A stretch of 64,000 bases of DNA, taken from Amphiura filiformis. Lineage: Eukaryota > Echinodermata > Ophiuroidea > Amphilepidida > Amphiuridae. Location: assembly GCF_039555335.1 (NCBI RefSeq), contig NC_092637.1:3312472-3376471 (forward strand), written 5' to 3'. A program made the translations under genes and the position numbers. A model generated the notes under the pieces. It worked only from the letters and a program-made list of their open reading frames with translations, was not told the DNA's origin and did not search any database. This document shows positions 63,278 through 64,000 of this stretch, piece by piece. How positions within the stretch are numbered: position 1 is the first letter of the stretch; the number at the start of each line of letters is the position of its first letter.

Positions 63278-64000
63278 CAGTAATAGCGCCCTCTGTTGGT
63301 CATAATTCACTTTAAAACGTATTTTCAACATAGTGAAGAAATATATTAGTTAATATAACACTATAGAAAATAAAAAATAGTATTTTTAGAAGTTACATTT
63401 CAAGGTTTTTTAAATTAGAGACACCTGTCACCCTTAAGGTTACTCATTGTTGTTTGTTGATGCTGGAGCCAATATCAACCAAAAACATCAAAGCCGCAGG
63501 GCCGGCAGGATACTCCCATACGACGACTAAACACTCCAAGTGGGACCCCAATATAAGGGCCCCGCAGGGCAAGAAAGCAAGAGTAACCTTAAGGATGACG
63601 AACTGATAACGAAAATTCTGTTATATTTACGGACAGCTCGTCACCCATTCCATAGGCCTACTTTTACATTTTTTTTACTCTTTACCCCATAATTCCCCTC
63701 ATTCTTCAGGCCCTGCCCTCTATCGGGGGCTAATTTATAGTTTAAGCTTGTTTGCTATTGTTTTTGGAGCAACACTGTTTCATTATAAGCCTGCGGCGCA
63801 ACCTTGAACAATAGTGTCGTAGCAATATTGTCTTTTGAGATAACGCCCCGTATCCACCCCCAGCCAGCCCCATACCTCATTTTGATTTTTAACATACCAA
63901 TATTCTGCTTTTTATATTCTATGGGGTCGCATATTACTTCAAATATTTCTTCATTACGTTGAAAATACGTAATTATGACCAACAGAGGGCGTTATTACTG
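63278..64000. mobile_element. 723-bp TIR element ending at the window edge
   Basis: CAGTAATAGCGCCCTCTGTT … AACAGAGGGCGTTATTACTG, TA to the left (63276-63277). Inverted pairing continues for about 60 bp ('gaaaatacgt', 'gaagaaatat'). The last base of the window is the last base of the element, so the right target site is outside. A small element is nested at about 63429-63600. Confidence 0.85.
63427..63601. mobile_element. nested ~170-bp TIR element
   Basis: 'gtcacccttaaggttactc' and 'gagtaaccttaaggatgac' are inverted with one mismatch. The interior is GC-rich ('ccgcagggccggcaggata'). No clear target duplication. Confidence 0.7.

Noticed and set aside
1-64000. Prokaryotic or viral origin, with operons and toxin or defence systems
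   Set aside because: Spliceosomal sites, LINEs, SINEs, mariner/hAT/Harbinger-like elements and absence of long frames show nuclear eukaryotic DNA; no viral structural or replication genes are seen.

Overview
This is a stretch of eukaryotic nuclear DNA, AT-rich and repeat-dense, with short exons, spliceosomal GT-AG signals, non-LTR retrotransposons and many terminal-inverted-repeat (TIR) elements. It has no operons, ribosome binding sites or other prokaryotic gene structure. The source is most likely a marine invertebrate deuterostome, and probably an echinoderm. This rests on a foldback element with tandem-repeat arms (like the TU elements known from sea urchin) and a LINE with a 2A-like peptide ahead of a PHD finger (2A-bearing LINEs are known from sea urchin). 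Species cannot be fixed from the sequence alone.

Layout. 0-6 kb: TTAA-type and hAT-like MITEs, a 0.9 kb foldback, and a 2.7 kb TA-flanked element carrying a dead LINE reverse-transcriptase fragment. 6-14.5 kb: G/C-tract-rich non-autonomous elements and otherwise featureless DNA. 15-27 kb: possible + strand exons (15.1, 16.25, 26.5, 26.9 kb) around a large nested complex. In that complex a minus-strand CR1/L2-like LINE (2A + PHD + endonuclease + reverse transcriptase) is split into 16620-17525 and 24444-26300 by a 6.9 kb foldback composite. The composite is bordered by a 17-bp duplication of LINE sequence and contains further transposons of its own. 27-46.9 kb: a succession of palindromic or TIR elements (TA, TTAA and 8-bp-target types), including one with two facing tRNA-like sequences, two mariner/Tc1 relics with decayed transposase, a tRNA-derived SINE and a LINE 3' end. 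46.9-59.4 kb: fragments of a minus-strand host gene, with three tandem copies of one short exon, two possible start-codon exons, and ETS/YY1-like 5'-end signals. 57-64 kb: more TTAA, foldback and TIR elements, the last of which ends exactly at the window edge.

No complete intact gene is visible. The coding signal consists of isolated candidate exons and inactivated transposon proteins. The most informative features are the foldback composite with mirrored 19-bp minisatellite arms, the datable nesting order, the 2A-PHD LINE, the tRNA-bearing palindrome and the tandemly triplicated exon.
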